Source: Corynebacterium choanae
GTDB lineage: Bacteria > Actinomycetota > Actinomycetes > Mycobacteriales > Mycobacteriaceae
Length of the DNA: 64,000 bases
Assembly (NCBI RefSeq): GCF_003813965.1
Contig: NZ_CP033896.1
Location: forward strand, 1,178,001-1,242,000
Direction of reading: 5' to 3'
Positions 51,062 to 62,934 of the stretch are shown piece after piece. Position numbers and translations under genes: made by a program. Below the pieces are notes generated by a model. It was not told where the DNA came from. It saw only the letters and a program-made list of their open reading frames with translations, and ran no database searches. Each line of letters opens with the position of its first letter. Within the stretch, counting starts at the first letter, position 1.

Positions 51062-51405
51062 GGAAGCTCCCAGGAAAGACATGGATGAACAGGTAAGACA
51101 TGAATGAACATGGCGGCGGAAGTGCCGTCGAACACACGACAGTGCCGGGCGCGAAAGCAACCCGGCAACTGCACTCTAGCCATGATAAAGCGCCGACTAG
51201 GCGATTGTCAGCGCAATCCCATCAGGTGGACCACTCAGTGGTATGGCGGGGTTAGCTGTGTGGTGAAGCCAAGGACAACCACTACCAGGAATTGTGTCTT
51301 AGCACATCCCGGCAGCGGTGTTCCTGCCCTGCAGCAGCACCACAAGAGCATATCGATGAGCTGGTTGACTTGCGGAGTGCCGACGGGGTGGAAGGTTGCG
51401 CCCAG
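51062..51405. other. 344-base gap between the PH-domain gene and ilvD
   Basis: Nothing recognised; it should contain the ilvD promoter. Confidence 0.4.
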
Positions 51406-51969
51406 CTACTGCTGCGCGCTGTGCTGTGCGGCCTGCTGACGGGCTTCATATTCTTCGCGCGACACAATGATTTGGCGGCCGTCTTTCCGCATGATGACGA
51501 CCTTATTGGTGGCCGCCGCGTAGCCTTCATTGATGACATCAGGGATACGCCCATTTGAGGCTGCGGCAAGCTTCGTTAAGGAATTAAATGTCACCCCTGG
51601 CAGTGGGAAAGGTTCCTGATCGCTGACTTGGAGGAGTGCCTTCGACTTGCGGAATTGGATACCTTCGATCTGTTCCCAGGAAGCAGTGTGGCCGGCAGCA
51701 AACGCGGGACGGGTGGTGATGCCCGTGGCGGTGACTCGCGTACGAGCACGCAGCACCCAGTAGACAAACAGCGCAGGTCCTACCAGGAGCAACAGCAGCC
51801 ACCGAGAATCGAACCCTAAACCTGCTGTTTCTTCCGGGCGAACCCCAATAACCAGCAACAAAATACAGGTCATCACGAATGCGGACAGCAAATGGGTGCG
51901 GTCGGGATGAAAGTCCACCGGAAAGGTTGGTGCATCATGTACCGGCAGTGACGATTGGGCAGCAGACAT
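51406..51969 (-). CDS. PH-domain membrane protein (CFP6-like)
   Basis: 187 residues from the ATG at 51969; the frame extends upstream but the natural start is MSAAQSSLPVHD. Two membrane helices (LLSAFVMTCILLLVIGV and WLLLLLVGPALFVYWVL) precede a bacterial PH-like domain (VTATGITTRPAFAAGHTASWEQIEGIQF). The last 35 residues (KVVIMRKDGRQIIVSREEYEARQQAAQ) are charged. A similar gene lies near ilvB in M. tuberculosis (Rv3004, cfp6) and next to the channel gene in C. glutamicum. Function unknown. Confidence 0.8.
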   Translation of the reverse strand: MSAAQSSLPVHDAPTFPVDFHPDRTHLLSAFVMTCILLLVIGVRPEETAGLGFDSRWLLLLLVGPALFVYWVLRARTRVTATGITTRPAFAAGHTASWEQIEGIQFRKSKALLQVSDQEPFPLPGVTFNSLTKLAAASNGRIPDVINEGYAAATNKVVIMRKDGRQIIVSREEYEARQQAAQHSAQQ

Positions 51970-52182
51970 GACCGCTACCTTAGCGGGTTTCCCACAAGGG
52001 GGAAACTTTGTTGAACCAGCCCGACAGGTAAACGCCTGGCCGACTACTGGGGCAGCAAAGAGGCGTTGTCCCAGCTGTGCGCAACAGTGGGGCCAAACCA
52101 CCCAACCCCGGCCACAACACACAGGTGCTGGGGCCGGGGTTGTGCATGATACCTTCGGTGATGTGCGCCACTATGCAGTGGG

Positions 52183-54135
52183 CTACTCGGCGGCGTTGTC
52201 CGACTGGGGTGCTGCCGCCTCTGGTGGCGCAGACTCTGCTGCGGGGGCAACAGGTGCACCGTCGTCCACGGTGGTTGTGCCAGTATCACTGCCACTTGTT
52301 GTCCCAGTATCAGTGGATGGTTCCTCCGGGGTCGCCGGTTGCGCCGAGGTAGTGCTGCTGGTTGTACTTGCCGCCTCGCCGGGTTGGGGCTGATTTGCCT
52401 CTGCCGGATTATCTCCAGCGGCGGGATTATTCGGGTCGCGGGTGGAAGATCCCTGCGTGTCTTTTTCGCCGTCGCCAGCGTTTGCTCCGTCTGTTGCAGG
52501 GGTAGTGCTTGCAGTTGACGAGACACTCGACCCATCAGCAGGTTCTGATTCTTGCCCATCTTGCCCAGATACTGGTGCTGGTTGGCTTGTGGTGGTGCGC
52601 TGCGGCTGATAGGCAGCCGGCGGTGGTGCAAGCACACCACGCACCTCCTCATTTTCCGACTGATAGGTCAATCCGTCGAGCAGCAGCAAACCAATCAACA
52701 TCGCCACCAGCACCGTCGTGGAGTTCCGGACTCGGCCACCCAGCGACAACAACCCAGTACCGGCCTGTTTCTTTTTTCCACCGATGGAAAGCCACGTCGT
52801 CTCCCCAACATCTTCCGGGGTGCCATCAGGGTTGAACCGTTCTGGTCGAATCAGCGCAATTCCGGCACCCGGACCCATATCGGGTGGGGTGTCGCGGGGT
52901 TTGCGTGACCCGCCGCCCGGGCCCATCGGTGATTTATCAGGGGAATGTTTGCCCGCTGCCGCTTTCAACGCCGCCCGGGCGGAACGCACCCGATGGCGGG
53001 GAATATGTGACGCCCCGTGCAGTTCATCACGACCAGCGGCGTCACGCTGTGCACCATCTGCTGTCGACGAGACCTGGTCGGTCATAGCACTTCCAGCAGC
53101 CAGGGTGTCTTCCTCTGCTGCAGTGAGGCGGTGATGTGCACCAGTCATCCCGTGGCGCAGCACGGTGGTCTGCGGATCAGTGCTAGAGGCTGGTGCTACT
53201 GGTGTCTCACCATTGGTACCGAATACCCCCGGCAGTGAGGCGATCGGTTCTGGGGCTTCCTCCAGCGTGGGACGGATAAGCCCTTCGGCGGTAGTAGCTG
53301 AACCATAGTCCGCCCAAAACTCGTCCACCACATAGGTGCGAATAGTTCGCTCAACTGCCCACTGGCACAGCGGATAGGTGCGCACCAAAAAACGCATATT
53401 GACCATCCATGGCTGGCCGACAGCCGTAGGCTGGGTGAGTCCCAACGGTGGATGCACTTCCAATTCGCCGGTGATGTCCTCAGCAATGACCGGATCGGCG
53501 AGCGCCCGCTTGCCGGCGGCAACACAACGCTCCACCACCTCAGCCATCGACTCTGATCCGAGCAGTGGAACAGGGATTACCACCACCGCGCGTGCCCAGT
53601 TATTGGAATGGTTGATACACACCCGGGCAGTCGAGTTCGGAATAATGACTGTTTCCCCGGCGAGGGTGCGCATATGCACGGCGCGCATCGTAATTTTCAT
53701 CACGTCGCCTTGCACGTCGATTCCGTTGCCTTGGAAACGAACCCAGTCACCTAAACCGAATTGGCGCTCGGTGAGGATGAAAAAACCAGCGAGGAAGTCC
53801 GCGATGATTGACTGGGCGCCGAAACCTAACGCTGCTGAAAGTACAGTGGCTGGGATCGCAATACCGGTGGTGGAAAATCCGAGGATCTGCAACGCCAAAA
53901 TGAGCAGAAACACATAGATGATGATCTGCGCGAGATACACAGCGGTACCGACGAGCGCAAGATGGCTCTTGGCTTCGTTCGAGCGAAAATCAATAAGACG
54001 GTTTTCAATGAGACGGATCGCAAACCGGCCGATGCGTGGCACCAGCAGTGCGATGATCACCACGATGGCCAGTGGAATGCCGGTATCGGCCGCCCACCGC
54101 CACAGATTGTCGAGCAAATATCCAACAGGAGGCAT
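52183..54135 (-). CDS. MscS-type mechanosensitive channel, MscCG-like glutamate exporter
   Basis: 650 residues from the ATG at 54135 ([14 protein letters not shown]), which aligns with C. glutamicum MscCG; the longer frame begins at 54186. Three N-terminal helices lead to the pore helix region [31 protein letters not shown], followed by the MscS beta domain ([34 protein letters not shown]). After about residue 290 there is a long extension with a fourth membrane helix ([26 protein letters not shown]) and a Ser/Thr/Pro-rich external tail. This layout is the mark of MscCG, which releases glutamate when the membrane is stretched. The position between ilvD and ilvB is the same as in C. glutamicum. 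Confidence 0.9.
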   Translation of the reverse strand: MPPVGYLLDNLWRWAADTGIPLAIVVIIALLVPRIGRFAIRLIENRLIDFRSNEAKSHLALVGTAVYLAQIIIYVFLLILALQILGFSTTGIAIPATVLSAALGFGAQSIIADFLAGFFILTERQFGLGDWVRFQGNGIDVQGDVMKITMRAVHMRTLAGETVIIPNSTARVCINHSNNWARAVVVIPVPLLGSESMAEVVERCVAAGKRALADPVIAEDITGELEVHPPLGLTQPTAVGQPWMVNMRFLVRTYPLCQWAVERTIRTYVVDEFWADYGSATTAEGLIRPTLEEAPEPIASLPGVFGTNGETPVAPASSTDPQTTVLRHGMTGAHHRLTAAEEDTLAAGSAMTDQVSSTADGAQRDAAGRDELHGASHIPRHRVRSARAALKAAAGKHSPDKSPMGPGGGSRKPRDTPPDMGPGAGIALIRPERFNPDGTPEDVGETTWLSIGGKKKQAGTGLLSLGGRVRNSTTVLVAMLIGLLLLDGLTYQSENEEVRGVLAPPPAAYQPQRTTTSQPAPVSGQDGQESEPADGSSVSSTASTTPATDGANAGDGEKDTQGSSTRDPNNPAAGDNPAEANQPQPGEAASTTSSTTSAQPATPEEPSTDTGTTSGSDTGTTTVDDGAPVAPAAESAPPEAAAPQSDNAAE

Positions 54136-54793
54136 GGCCACTAGGGTAACAAACTCAAAAAAGCTGCCCCGGCCGCCAAAATACATCCTTAAGCAGAAGG
54201 TAAGAACGAGAGGTTATCCTCGCTGTGCATCGGAGCGAGGGGCACCCAAGCCACCGGTATGCCGGAGGGGAGCAAGGCGCGGTGAGCGCCCTGTTGCACA
54301 CCAACAATGGGCACAGCACAACCGGTGTGGGTAGAAGGGAGTCTCACACACTCTGCGGGGCTGATCTGCTGGAAAGAGGGAGATGCGCTGTTTTGGCAGG
54401 TGATCTTGTTAGCCGCTGTGAGCTGCTGAGCAGTATGACTGTTCGGCGGAACACCGGCAACAATGACCAGGGGTGCTAGTAGTGCAACCTGATGCCCGCC
54501 CGCCACGACGAGCGTGGTGTTGCCGGTGGCAACGCCTGGTGAAAGGTGGGAATGGGTCTTGTCGGGAAGTGCAACAGTGGGCAACCGGTGCCGGTTGTGA
54601 ACCTCAACCCAACATTGCCACCCCTGTAAGGGGGTATTTTCTGTGGCGGTGAGCAACTGGTAGACTCGGCAAATTTTCAGCCATACTTGCAGTTCACCAT
54701 GGCATCCCCACAGCAACTGCACACCACTGTGCTGACAGCAACGGATACGGAATGATCCGCCATGGCCAATACGGACGTGTACGCTACTCACCT
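54136..54793. other. 658-base divergent region between the channel gene and the ilv leader
   Basis: No gene. TACCCT just upstream of the channel start suggests a leaderless channel message. A CCCCT/AGGGG hairpin (54621-54633) followed by TATTTT and an inverted repeat CAACCGG/CCGGTTG (54582-54597) are present. The ilv promoter lies at its right end. Confidence 0.45.
54780..54785 (+). promoter_or_regulatory. Predicted -10 box of the ilvBN leader
   Basis: TACGCT eight bases before the leader-peptide ATG, so the transcript may begin at or next to that ATG. The -35 region is weak. Confidence 0.35.
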
Positions 54794-54838
54794 ATGACAA
54801 ACCTTCAGCTAGTCGTAGTGATTATGTGCCGGCGTTAG
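54794..54838 (+). CDS. ilv leader peptide (MTNLQLVVVIMCRR)
   Basis: A 14-codon open frame upstream of ilvB. Val-Val-Val-Ile plus two Leu are exactly the residues made by the pathway; C. glutamicum has a similar leader (LVVV core) that controls ilvBNC by attenuation. Slow reading at the Val/Ile codons would prevent the terminator at 54872-54917. Too short for normal gene finding. Confidence 0.75.
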   Translation: MTNLQLVVVIMCRR

Positions 54839-55188
54839 CCGCGACACAGCTAGCTGTCGTCACGACTTTCGCCCTCGTTGCTGCCACGGACAATCCCGGC
54901 AAACCGACGAGGGTTTTACTGTATCTGGTGGCACACCCTAGTGAAGCTAGCGTCACGCAACGGCTGATTGATGAGTTTGGAATGTTTTTACTCACACCAT
55001 CTGTTGATCGCACCGACAACCATGAGCTGTCGGGTGGTACCACGACACTGGTTACTCAGTGTTCGCATCGTAACCTCCCCGGTGCAGCGACCTCTTGGCG
55101 AAGGCTGCTTGCTTGCCAGCAACGCCAATTTGGATAGTTATCGGCTGCGATCACAGATAAGTCAACAGCCAAGCGTGACAAGAAGTAG
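54839..55188. other. 350-base ilvB leader region
   Basis: It holds the attenuator at 54872-54917; the remaining 270 bases to ilvB show nothing that can be named. Confidence 0.5.
54872..54917 (+). terminator. ilvBN transcription attenuator
   Basis: CCCTCGT (54872-54878) pairs with ACGAGGG (54907-54913) and is followed by TTTT; an inner TGCC/GGCA pair adds stability. Together with the Val/Ile leader peptide 34 bases upstream it has the layout of an amino acid-responsive attenuator. Confidence 0.7.
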
Positions 55189-57072
55189 GTGAACAACGTC
55201 GTGACAGCGGCATCACAAGGCCAGCCCGCCGAGGCGGGTGCAACAAATCCGAAGCCACAACGAATGACCGGTGCGGCTGCGATCGTAAAAAGTCTCGAAC
55301 ATCTTGGGGTAACCGACGTGTTTGGGCTTCCCGGTGGGGCAGTACTGCCGCTATATGACGCACTCTACGAGTCGACAGCGTTACGCCATGTGCTGGTTCG
55401 ACACGAACAAGGTGCGGGACACGCCGCCGAAGGCTATGCGCAGGCATCCGGCAAAGTTGGAGTGTGTATTGCCACCTCCGGGCCGGGGGCGACCAATCTC
55501 GTCACCCCAATTGCTGACGCCTATCTGGATTCGGTGCCGATGGTCGCAATCACCGGCCAGGTCGGATTTGACCTTCTCGGCACTGACGCGTTTCAGGAAG
55601 CCGATATTCGCGGTATCACTATGCCGGTGACAAAACACAACTTTATGGTCACCGACGCCAATGATATTCCGCAGATCATGACTGAAGCCTTCCATCTTGC
55701 GTCCACCGGACGGCCAGGGCCGGTGCTGGTGGATATTCCGAAAAACGTGCAAAACCAGATGGTGGACTTCCATTGGGATCCGGTCATTGACCTGCCCGGT
55801 TATCGGCCAACATTGACGCCTCATCGGCGGCAAATTGAAGAAGCCGTTGCCTGGATCGCGAAGTCTCACCGACCAGTGCTATATGTCGGCGGTGGGGTGA
55901 TTAAGGCTGAAGCGCATGAGGCGCTGCGGGCATTCGCGGAATATACCGGCATTCCTGTGATCACCACCCTGATGGCGTTGGGATCCTTCCCCGACACACA
56001 TCCGCAACACATGGGTATGCCCGGAATGCATGGCACTGTGGCTGCTAATGGGGCTATGCAAAAATCGGATCTGCTCATTGCCATTGGTGCCCGATTCGAC
56101 GACCGGGTCACTGGGGATCTGGATGCCTTCGCGCCCGATGCCGCTGTGATTCACGCTGATATTGATCCTGCCGAGATCTCAAAAATTCGATTTGCTGACG
56201 TGCCGATCGTCGGTGATGCCAACCAAGTGCTGCAGGCACTGCTGGCCGCATATCAAACAAGTGACTGTGACAAGCCGGCCATCGAAGAGTGGATGGAATA
56301 TCTCAACGGATTGAAAACCACCTACAGCCGTGGCTATGACTGGCCAGACGACGGTAAACTCGCGCCGCAATATGTTATCAATACGCTCTCTGAGATCGCC
56401 GGCCCGGAAGCGATTTATGTTGCAGGTGTTGGCCAGCATCAAATGTGGTCTGCGCAATTTGTGGACTTTGCCCATCCGCGTACCTGGCTCAACTCTGGTG
56501 GGTTGGGCACCATGGGCTATTCGATCCCCGCGGCAATGGGGGCAAAAGCTGGTTGCCCCGACAAGGAAGTGTGGGCAATTGATGGTGATGGTTGCTTCCA
56601 AATGACCAACCAAGAGCTGGTCACCGCCTTGGTGGAAGGATTCCCCATCAAAGTTTGTCTTATCAACAACGGGAATCTCGGCATGGTGCGGCAGTGGCAG
56701 TCGCTGTTTTATGACGGTCACTATTCCCACACCAAGCTGCGGGAAGAACACCAATACACTCCCGACTTTGTGAAACTTGCCGATGCCTACGGCTGCGCAG
56801 CATTCCGGGTCACCAAGAAGGAAGACGTTGCCCCAACAATTGAGCAAGCCCGGCAGATCAATGATCGACCAGTGGTGATCGACTTCATTGTCGGGGAAGA
56901 CGCGCAAGTCTGGCCAATGGTCGATGCAGGCATGTCGAATAGTCAAGTACAGTATGCGCGCGGTTTGCGACCACTATTCGACGATGATTCGGCAGCCACC
57001 AGCTTCGCCGACCTTGACGAAGCCACCCAAGGCGACCCACAACACGCCCAATTCAAGCAGTCCGGAAAGTAA
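55189..57072 (+). CDS. ilvB: Acetolactate synthase, large subunit
   Basis: 627 residues from GTG 55189; a GTG at 55201 is an alternative. It makes acetolactate or acetohydroxybutyrate from pyruvate using thiamine diphosphate. The catalytic Glu is in [17 protein letters not shown], the Q loop in [18 protein letters not shown], and the cofactor motif runs from [12 protein letters not shown] to [12 protein letters not shown]. The sequence is close to C. glutamicum IlvB throughout. It leads an operon with ilvN (13-base gap). Confidence 0.97.
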   Translation: MNNVVTAASQGQPAEAGATNPKPQRMTGAAAIVKSLEHLGVTDVFGLPGGAVLPLYDALYESTALRHVLVRHEQGAGHAAEGYAQASGKVGVCIATSGPGATNLVTPIADAYLDSVPMVAITGQVGFDLLGTDAFQEADIRGITMPVTKHNFMVTDANDIPQIMTEAFHLASTGRPGPVLVDIPKNVQNQMVDFHWDPVIDLPGYRPTLTPHRRQIEEAVAWIAKSHRPVLYVGGGVIKAEAHEALRAFAEYTGIPVITTLMALGSFPDTHPQHMGMPGMHGTVAANGAMQKSDLLIAIGARFDDRVTGDLDAFAPDAAVIHADIDPAEISKIRFADVPIVGDANQVLQALLAAYQTSDCDKPAIEEWMEYLNGLKTTYSRGYDWPDDGKLAPQYVINTLSEIAGPEAIYVAGVGQHQMWSAQFVDFAHPRTWLNSGGLGTMGYSIPAAMGAKAGCPDKEVWAIDGDGCFQMTNQELVTALVEGFPIKVCLINNGNLGMVRQWQSLFYDGHYSHTKLREEHQYTPDFVKLADAYGCAAFRVTKKEDVAPTIEQARQINDRPVVIDFIVGEDAQVWPMVDAGMSNSQVQYARGLRPLFDDDSAATSFADLDEATQGDPQHAQFKQSGK

Positions 57073-57085
57073 ACAGGGGGCACAA

Positions 57086-57628
57086 ATGAGTACTGAACAC
57101 ACGATTCACCGACACACCCTGTCCGTGCTGGTTCAAGACAGCGAAGGCGTGATCTCACGCATCTCGCAGCTGTTTACCTCGCGTGGATTTTCTATCGAGT
57201 CGATCATCTCGGCTGCGACCGCCACAGAGGGGATCAACCGTATTACGGTCGTTGCTGTGTGTGACGATCATGTTATTGAGCAGATCGTCAAACAGCTCAA
57301 TAAGAAAATTCCGGTGCTGAGGGTAGTTCGGCTAGAAGATGAGCAAACTATTGCGCGTGCGCTCATGCTGGTGAAGGTGAAAGCCGATGCGACCACCCGT
57401 CCACAAATTGTCGATTCGGCGGCGATCTTCCGTGCCCGGGTGATTGATGTTGCCCCGGAATCGATGGTGATTGAGGCCACCGGTGGTCACTCGAAACTCC
57501 GCGCATTATTGGATGTCTTGGAGCCATTCGGAGTGCTGGAGGTGCTGGAATCAGGCCAGATGGCTTTGACTCGTGGACCGAAAACGTTGACCTTTAACGG
57601 GGCCACGAAACGCCGTATCAACAGCTAG
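57086..57628 (+). CDS. ilvN: Acetolactate synthase, small (regulatory) subunit
   Basis: 180 residues from ATG 57086 with AGGGGG upstream; the frame is open through the end of ilvB but that is not coding in this frame. The N-terminal ACT domain (LSVLVQDSEGVISRISQLFTSRGFSIESI) binds valine for feedback control, and the C-terminal ALS_ss domain contains the ATGGHSKLRALLDVLEPFG stretch. It activates IlvB and confers valine inhibition. Confidence 0.96.
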   Translation: MSTEHTIHRHTLSVLVQDSEGVISRISQLFTSRGFSIESIISAATATEGINRITVVAVCDDHVIEQIVKQLNKKIPVLRVVRLEDEQTIARALMLVKVKADATTRPQIVDSAAIFRARVIDVAPESMVIEATGGHSKLRALLDVLEPFGVLEVLESGQMALTRGPKTLTFNGATKRRINS

Positions 57629-59212
<1,584 letters not shown>

Positions 59213-59877
59213 TGGCGAGCTTTAGTTGCCACTGCGGCTCCTGATGTGCAGTGGCTAAAATACGGACACCGCGAAGCGGGAACGGTGAGCCGTAGCGCTT
59301 CGCTTGCGGTGGAGCAAACAGCAGTCATGCTGTCTTTGATTGTGGAGGATTCCTACTGTGTGTTTCCGTCACAAAAGGAGACGGGTGTGGCTGCTGTTTT
59401 GTTGTGGCGCAGTGCGGTGAAGGGGCTGGTGGGCAGTCGTTTGACCAGGTGGCGTTGCTGGGGTGGGTTACAAGAGCGTTGCGTGAAACGGTGCTGTGGG
59501 AAGGCTAAGGGATAGGGCTGCGGGGGTGGTCACCCCACACTCGTTTTCATTAAGTTTTCAATAAGTGCAATGTGGGGTACAGTCCCTGATACCGGCGGCT
59601 GTGTTTCCCGGCCGTTTCCGAACTCATCGCTGGCACATAGACTGTAGCGAACAATCTGCGACCTGCATTCGCCCGTGCTGGTGTGCGATCGCTGCTCGAG
59701 TGGGGCAACAGTCCCGCATCGGTGGATCTGTGGCGTGCAGCCTCGGCAACACCGAGGCATCTCACGCGAATGATGCAGCACGCGCTTACCACTGCGCTCT
59801 GGGAAGGATCCGCTGGAGAATGCTAGCCCGCCGTGGCGGGGGAGCGCGTCGGCAACGAATACCCTTGGGAGGTCAAC
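59213..59877. other. 665-base region between ilvC and the CDF gene
   Basis: It holds a weak AGTGGC/GCCACT hairpin at the ilvC stop, the repeat structure at 59532-59578 and a small CCCGCC/GGCGGG hairpin (59827-59840) just before the CDF gene. No gene. Confidence 0.5.
59532..59578. promoter_or_regulatory. Repeat cluster upstream of the CDF exporter gene
   Basis: An 8-bp inverted repeat, ACCCCACA (59532-59539) and TGTGGGGT (59571-59578), encloses two 11-base direct repeats at 59544-59554 (TTTTCATTAAG) and 59555-59565 (TTTTCAATAAG), differing at one base. It could be a metal-responsive operator; the regulator is unknown. Confidence 0.4.
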
Positions 59878-60903
59878 ATGGCAGGCTGTGAACACACCGC
59901 TTCAGGAGCAACGGTGCCTATCCCTGCAGGATCCACCTCCGGGCAGCACCGTCACGCTGTAGCCGACAGCGGCCGGTCGGCGAACCACGCTGGGCATCGC
60001 CACGAGCAAGGGCATGGGCACAGCCACCAACCCACGACACTGCGCAGCCTCCTGGTGGTGCTTGGGGTCACCAGTGTGGTGTTTGTCGGTGAAATCATTG
60101 CTGGAATTTTCTCTGGATCACTGGCGCTGCTCGCCGACGCTGCCCATATGCTCTTCGATTCTGCGGGGCTGATTTTGGCGCTGTGCGCCATGTTCATCGG
60201 GCGCAAACACCCCTCCGGGCAGGCAACCTTCGGCTATCGGCGTGTCGAAGTGCTTGCAGCAGCACTCAACGCGGCAGCAGTCTTTGTCGTCACCATTTGG
60301 ATTGCCATGAGTGCGATTGCCCGCATCGGCAGTCAGCCTGAAATTGAAACCGGCTGGATGCTGATTGTGGCCATCATCGGACTGGTGGCAAATGTGACCT
60401 CTGCACTGGTACTTGTTCGACGCCAACACGAATCGTTGAATCTGCGCGGCGCCTATCTGCATGTACTCTCCGACGCGGTCGGATCTGTAGCTGTCATCAT
60501 TGCCGGTGTCATAATCCGCACCACCGGATGGATGTATGCCGACACTATTGCCAGCGTCATTATCGCGCTGCTGATTATTCCTCGATCCTGGCAGCTGCTG
60601 ACCCAATCAGTTGGGGTGCTTCTAGAACAAGCTCCCAAACACAGCGACCCGGAAGCAGTTCGGGCAGCCCTGGCAGCTATCCCTGGGGTGACAGCCGTCC
60701 ATGATCTGCACATCTGGTCAACTGACGGCACTAACAGTATTGTCACCGCCCACCTGGTGGTCGATACTGCAGCAGCATCGAATGCCCGCTGCACTGTACT
60801 TGACCAAGCCCACGATGTGGTGTGTGCCATGGGGGCAGGACACACCACCTTCCAGCTGGAGCCTGCCGGTCACGTCAGCCACGAGTTCGAGATTCACCGC
60901 TAA
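59878..60903 (+). CDS. Cation diffusion facilitator, CzcD/ZitB-like zinc exporter
   Basis: 341 residues from ATG 59878, with GGGAGG five bases upstream. Six membrane helices are expected. The N-terminal tail is His-rich (GHRHEQGHGHSHQ). The metal sites are visible: ADAAHMLFDSAGL in helix 2 (usual A/DxxHxxxD) and LHVLSDAVGSVAV in helix 5 (HxxxD). The C-terminal domain has VTAVHDLHIWSTDG, a conserved CDF motif. It should export zinc, cadmium or cobalt. The same window also carries a probable zinc uptake system, so both directions of zinc transport are represented. Confidence 0.93.
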   Translation: MAGCEHTASGATVPIPAGSTSGQHRHAVADSGRSANHAGHRHEQGHGHSHQPTTLRSLLVVLGVTSVVFVGEIIAGIFSGSLALLADAAHMLFDSAGLILALCAMFIGRKHPSGQATFGYRRVEVLAAALNAAAVFVVTIWIAMSAIARIGSQPEIETGWMLIVAIIGLVANVTSALVLVRRQHESLNLRGAYLHVLSDAVGSVAVIIAGVIIRTTGWMYADTIASVIIALLIIPRSWQLLTQSVGVLLEQAPKHSDPEAVRAALAAIPGVTAVHDLHIWSTDGTNSIVTAHLVVDTAAASNARCTVLDQAHDVVCAMGAGHTTFQLEPAGHVSHEFEIHR

Positions 60904-60993
60904 CCCCTTTTCAGCGGCGTTGTGGGATATCCCACCGCCAATTTCCCTCCCTGGTGCTGCCAGATTCCATCGGCCAGCTACTAGGGTGGTGGT

Positions 60994-62934
60994 ATGGCTT
61001 TTACCACTCCTAGTTATGACCTTATCGATCTGTTTTCCCGGGTCGACCGGGGAGACCTGCAGCTGCCAGATTTCCAGCGGGACTATTCCTGGGATATTGA
61101 TCGAATCCGTGGACTGCTCATCAGCTGCCTGCGGGGCTATCCGATCGGCTCCTTTATGGCATTGGATGTGCGCAACGAGCCTTCCCGCTTTGCGTACCGG
61201 GTGGTGCAAGGCGCACCCGACCAAGGTGTTGATCCGGGGCTGCTGCTACTCGACGGGCAGCAGCGGCTCACCACGCTCTACCATTCGCTGCACGGCGACG
61301 GGGTGGTTGACACCGTAGATTTTCGCAATAAGAACATTCAGCGGAAGTTTTATGTCGACGTCGATCGGGCAGTGTCCCGCACGATTTTGCCTGACGATGC
61401 GATTTTTGCCGTCGATGAACAAGGACAGGTTCGTTCCCACTATGGGCCGGTTATTGAGGGCGGTATTACCGATCGCAACAGTGCTATTGCCCACGGGGTG
61501 ATTCCACTCTCGGAACTGCTCAGCGACGACGGCACCGACATGCTCTTTGATATCGCTGAACAGCGCGATGAACGCGCCCTTGACCGAATCAAGCAATTCC
61601 ACAATCAGGTGCTCAAGCCGTTGGTGCGCTACCAGATTCCAATGATCCGCCTGGATCGTGAAACCTCCCGGGGTGGGGTGGGCTCTATTTTTGCGCAAGC
61701 CAATTCCGCCGGGCTGCAGATGGATATTTTCGATCTGCTCACCGCCGTGTTTGCCGCCGAAGATGAACAATTCCATCTCGCGGCAGTGTGGGAGGAGATC
61801 GCGGCCGAACTTGCCGAGTATCCGGTACTGCGGGATGTCACCCGGGTGGATTATCTCACTGCGTTGACGATGTATCTTACGGCGAAAAGCCGGGGTTGGG
61901 CCTCTGGTGCGCGGGAAGATATTTTGCGTATTGATTTGCAGCAGTTCCTGGCAGCCCGCCCAGTGGTCACTGCCGGGTTTGTGCAAGCCGCAGAGTTTTT
62001 AGCGAAGCGTTGCATGTACACCGCAGACATGGTGCCCTACACTTCGCAGATCATTCCGCTGGCAGTGATTTTGGCGCTGCTTGAGCAACGTGATCCGCAT
62101 CTGCTAGATAAACAAGGTCCACAAGACCGGCTGAATCGCTGGTTCTGGTCAGGGGTGTTCGGTGAACTCTACGGTTCAGCGGCAGTGATTTCTCGTGCCG
62201 GCCGGGATGTTACTGAGGTCACCGAATGGATTCAGGATGCGGCAGCTATCGAAGATGCCCTAGCAGCGCAGTCGCAAACCACACGGGCAGCAAGAAACAC
62301 GTCGGCAGCTGACGGTGACACCGATACAGCAGCTGATGCTGATCCGCGGACGGCAATCGCATTGGGCTCCGAGACTGATCGGGTGCCGGCCCCGGCATCG
62401 GTGCGCAGTGCCACTTTTGTGGAGTCACGGCTGCTGTCAGTGAAAGCCGACTCGGCAGTATTTAAGGGGATCTTTGCGCTGATCATGGGACGTGGCGCGA
62501 AAGAGTGGCGATACAACGAGGCGATCAACGCCCGCAATTTCCACACCATGGAAATTGGGTTCCAACATATTTTCCCCACCGCATACTGTTTCAACCATGG
62601 CATCGACGAGGTGCTGTCCACCTCGGTGTTAAACCGCACCCCAATGTCAGCGAAAACCGACACCCTCATCGGGGAGACCGCGCCGCAGCGTTATCTGCCG
62701 CGGCTGCAAGGCAAATCACTACTCGATGACGCAGAGTTCGACGAGGTGCTCTCCGGGCATCTGCTCGATCCGAAGCTGCTGTTTGCCCAAGATGCTCAAG
62801 CATTCTTCATTGATCGTCGCAAACGACTGCTAAAAATGGTGCAGGAAGCCATGGGTCGTGAAGCGATTCGCGACGTCGACGAGCAAGATCTCACCGGCGG
62901 TGAGGAAGGTCCGAGCGCGTTTCGCACCCGCTAG
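60994..62934 (+). CDS. GmrSD-like protein with DUF262 and a DUF1524-type C-terminus
   Basis: 646 residues from ATG 60994; TAGGGT seven bases upstream suggests a leaderless message. The DUF262 nucleotide-binding domain is clear: LQLPDFQRDYSWD with PIGSFMAL, then LLLDGQQRLTTLYHSL. The C-terminal 130 residues carry a putative HNH/His-Me region (EIGFQHIFPTAYCF, then SVLNRTPMSAKTD) as in DUF1524. Fused proteins with both domains are GmrSD-type enzymes, which cut modified phage DNA in the best-known case. There is no partner gene, so this is a stand-alone copy. Function here is inferred and the C-terminal motif is not a perfect match. Confidence 0.75.
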   Translation: MAFTTPSYDLIDLFSRVDRGDLQLPDFQRDYSWDIDRIRGLLISCLRGYPIGSFMALDVRNEPSRFAYRVVQGAPDQGVDPGLLLLDGQQRLTTLYHSLHGDGVVDTVDFRNKNIQRKFYVDVDRAVSRTILPDDAIFAVDEQGQVRSHYGPVIEGGITDRNSAIAHGVIPLSELLSDDGTDMLFDIAEQRDERALDRIKQFHNQVLKPLVRYQIPMIRLDRETSRGGVGSIFAQANSAGLQMDIFDLLTAVFAAEDEQFHLAAVWEEIAAELAEYPVLRDVTRVDYLTALTMYLTAKSRGWASGAREDILRIDLQQFLAARPVVTAGFVQAAEFLAKRCMYTADMVPYTSQIIPLAVILALLEQRDPHLLDKQGPQDRLNRWFWSGVFGELYGSAAVISRAGRDVTEVTEWIQDAAAIEDALAAQSQTTRAARNTSAADGDTDTAADADPRTAIALGSETDRVPAPASVRSATFVESRLLSVKADSAVFKGIFALIMGRGAKEWRYNEAINARNFHTMEIGFQHIFPTAYCFNHGIDEVLSTSVLNRTPMSAKTDTLIGETAPQRYLPRLQGKSLLDDAEFDEVLSGHLLDPKLLFAQDAQAFFIDRRKRLLKMVQEAMGREAIRDVDEQDLTGGEEGPSAFRTR

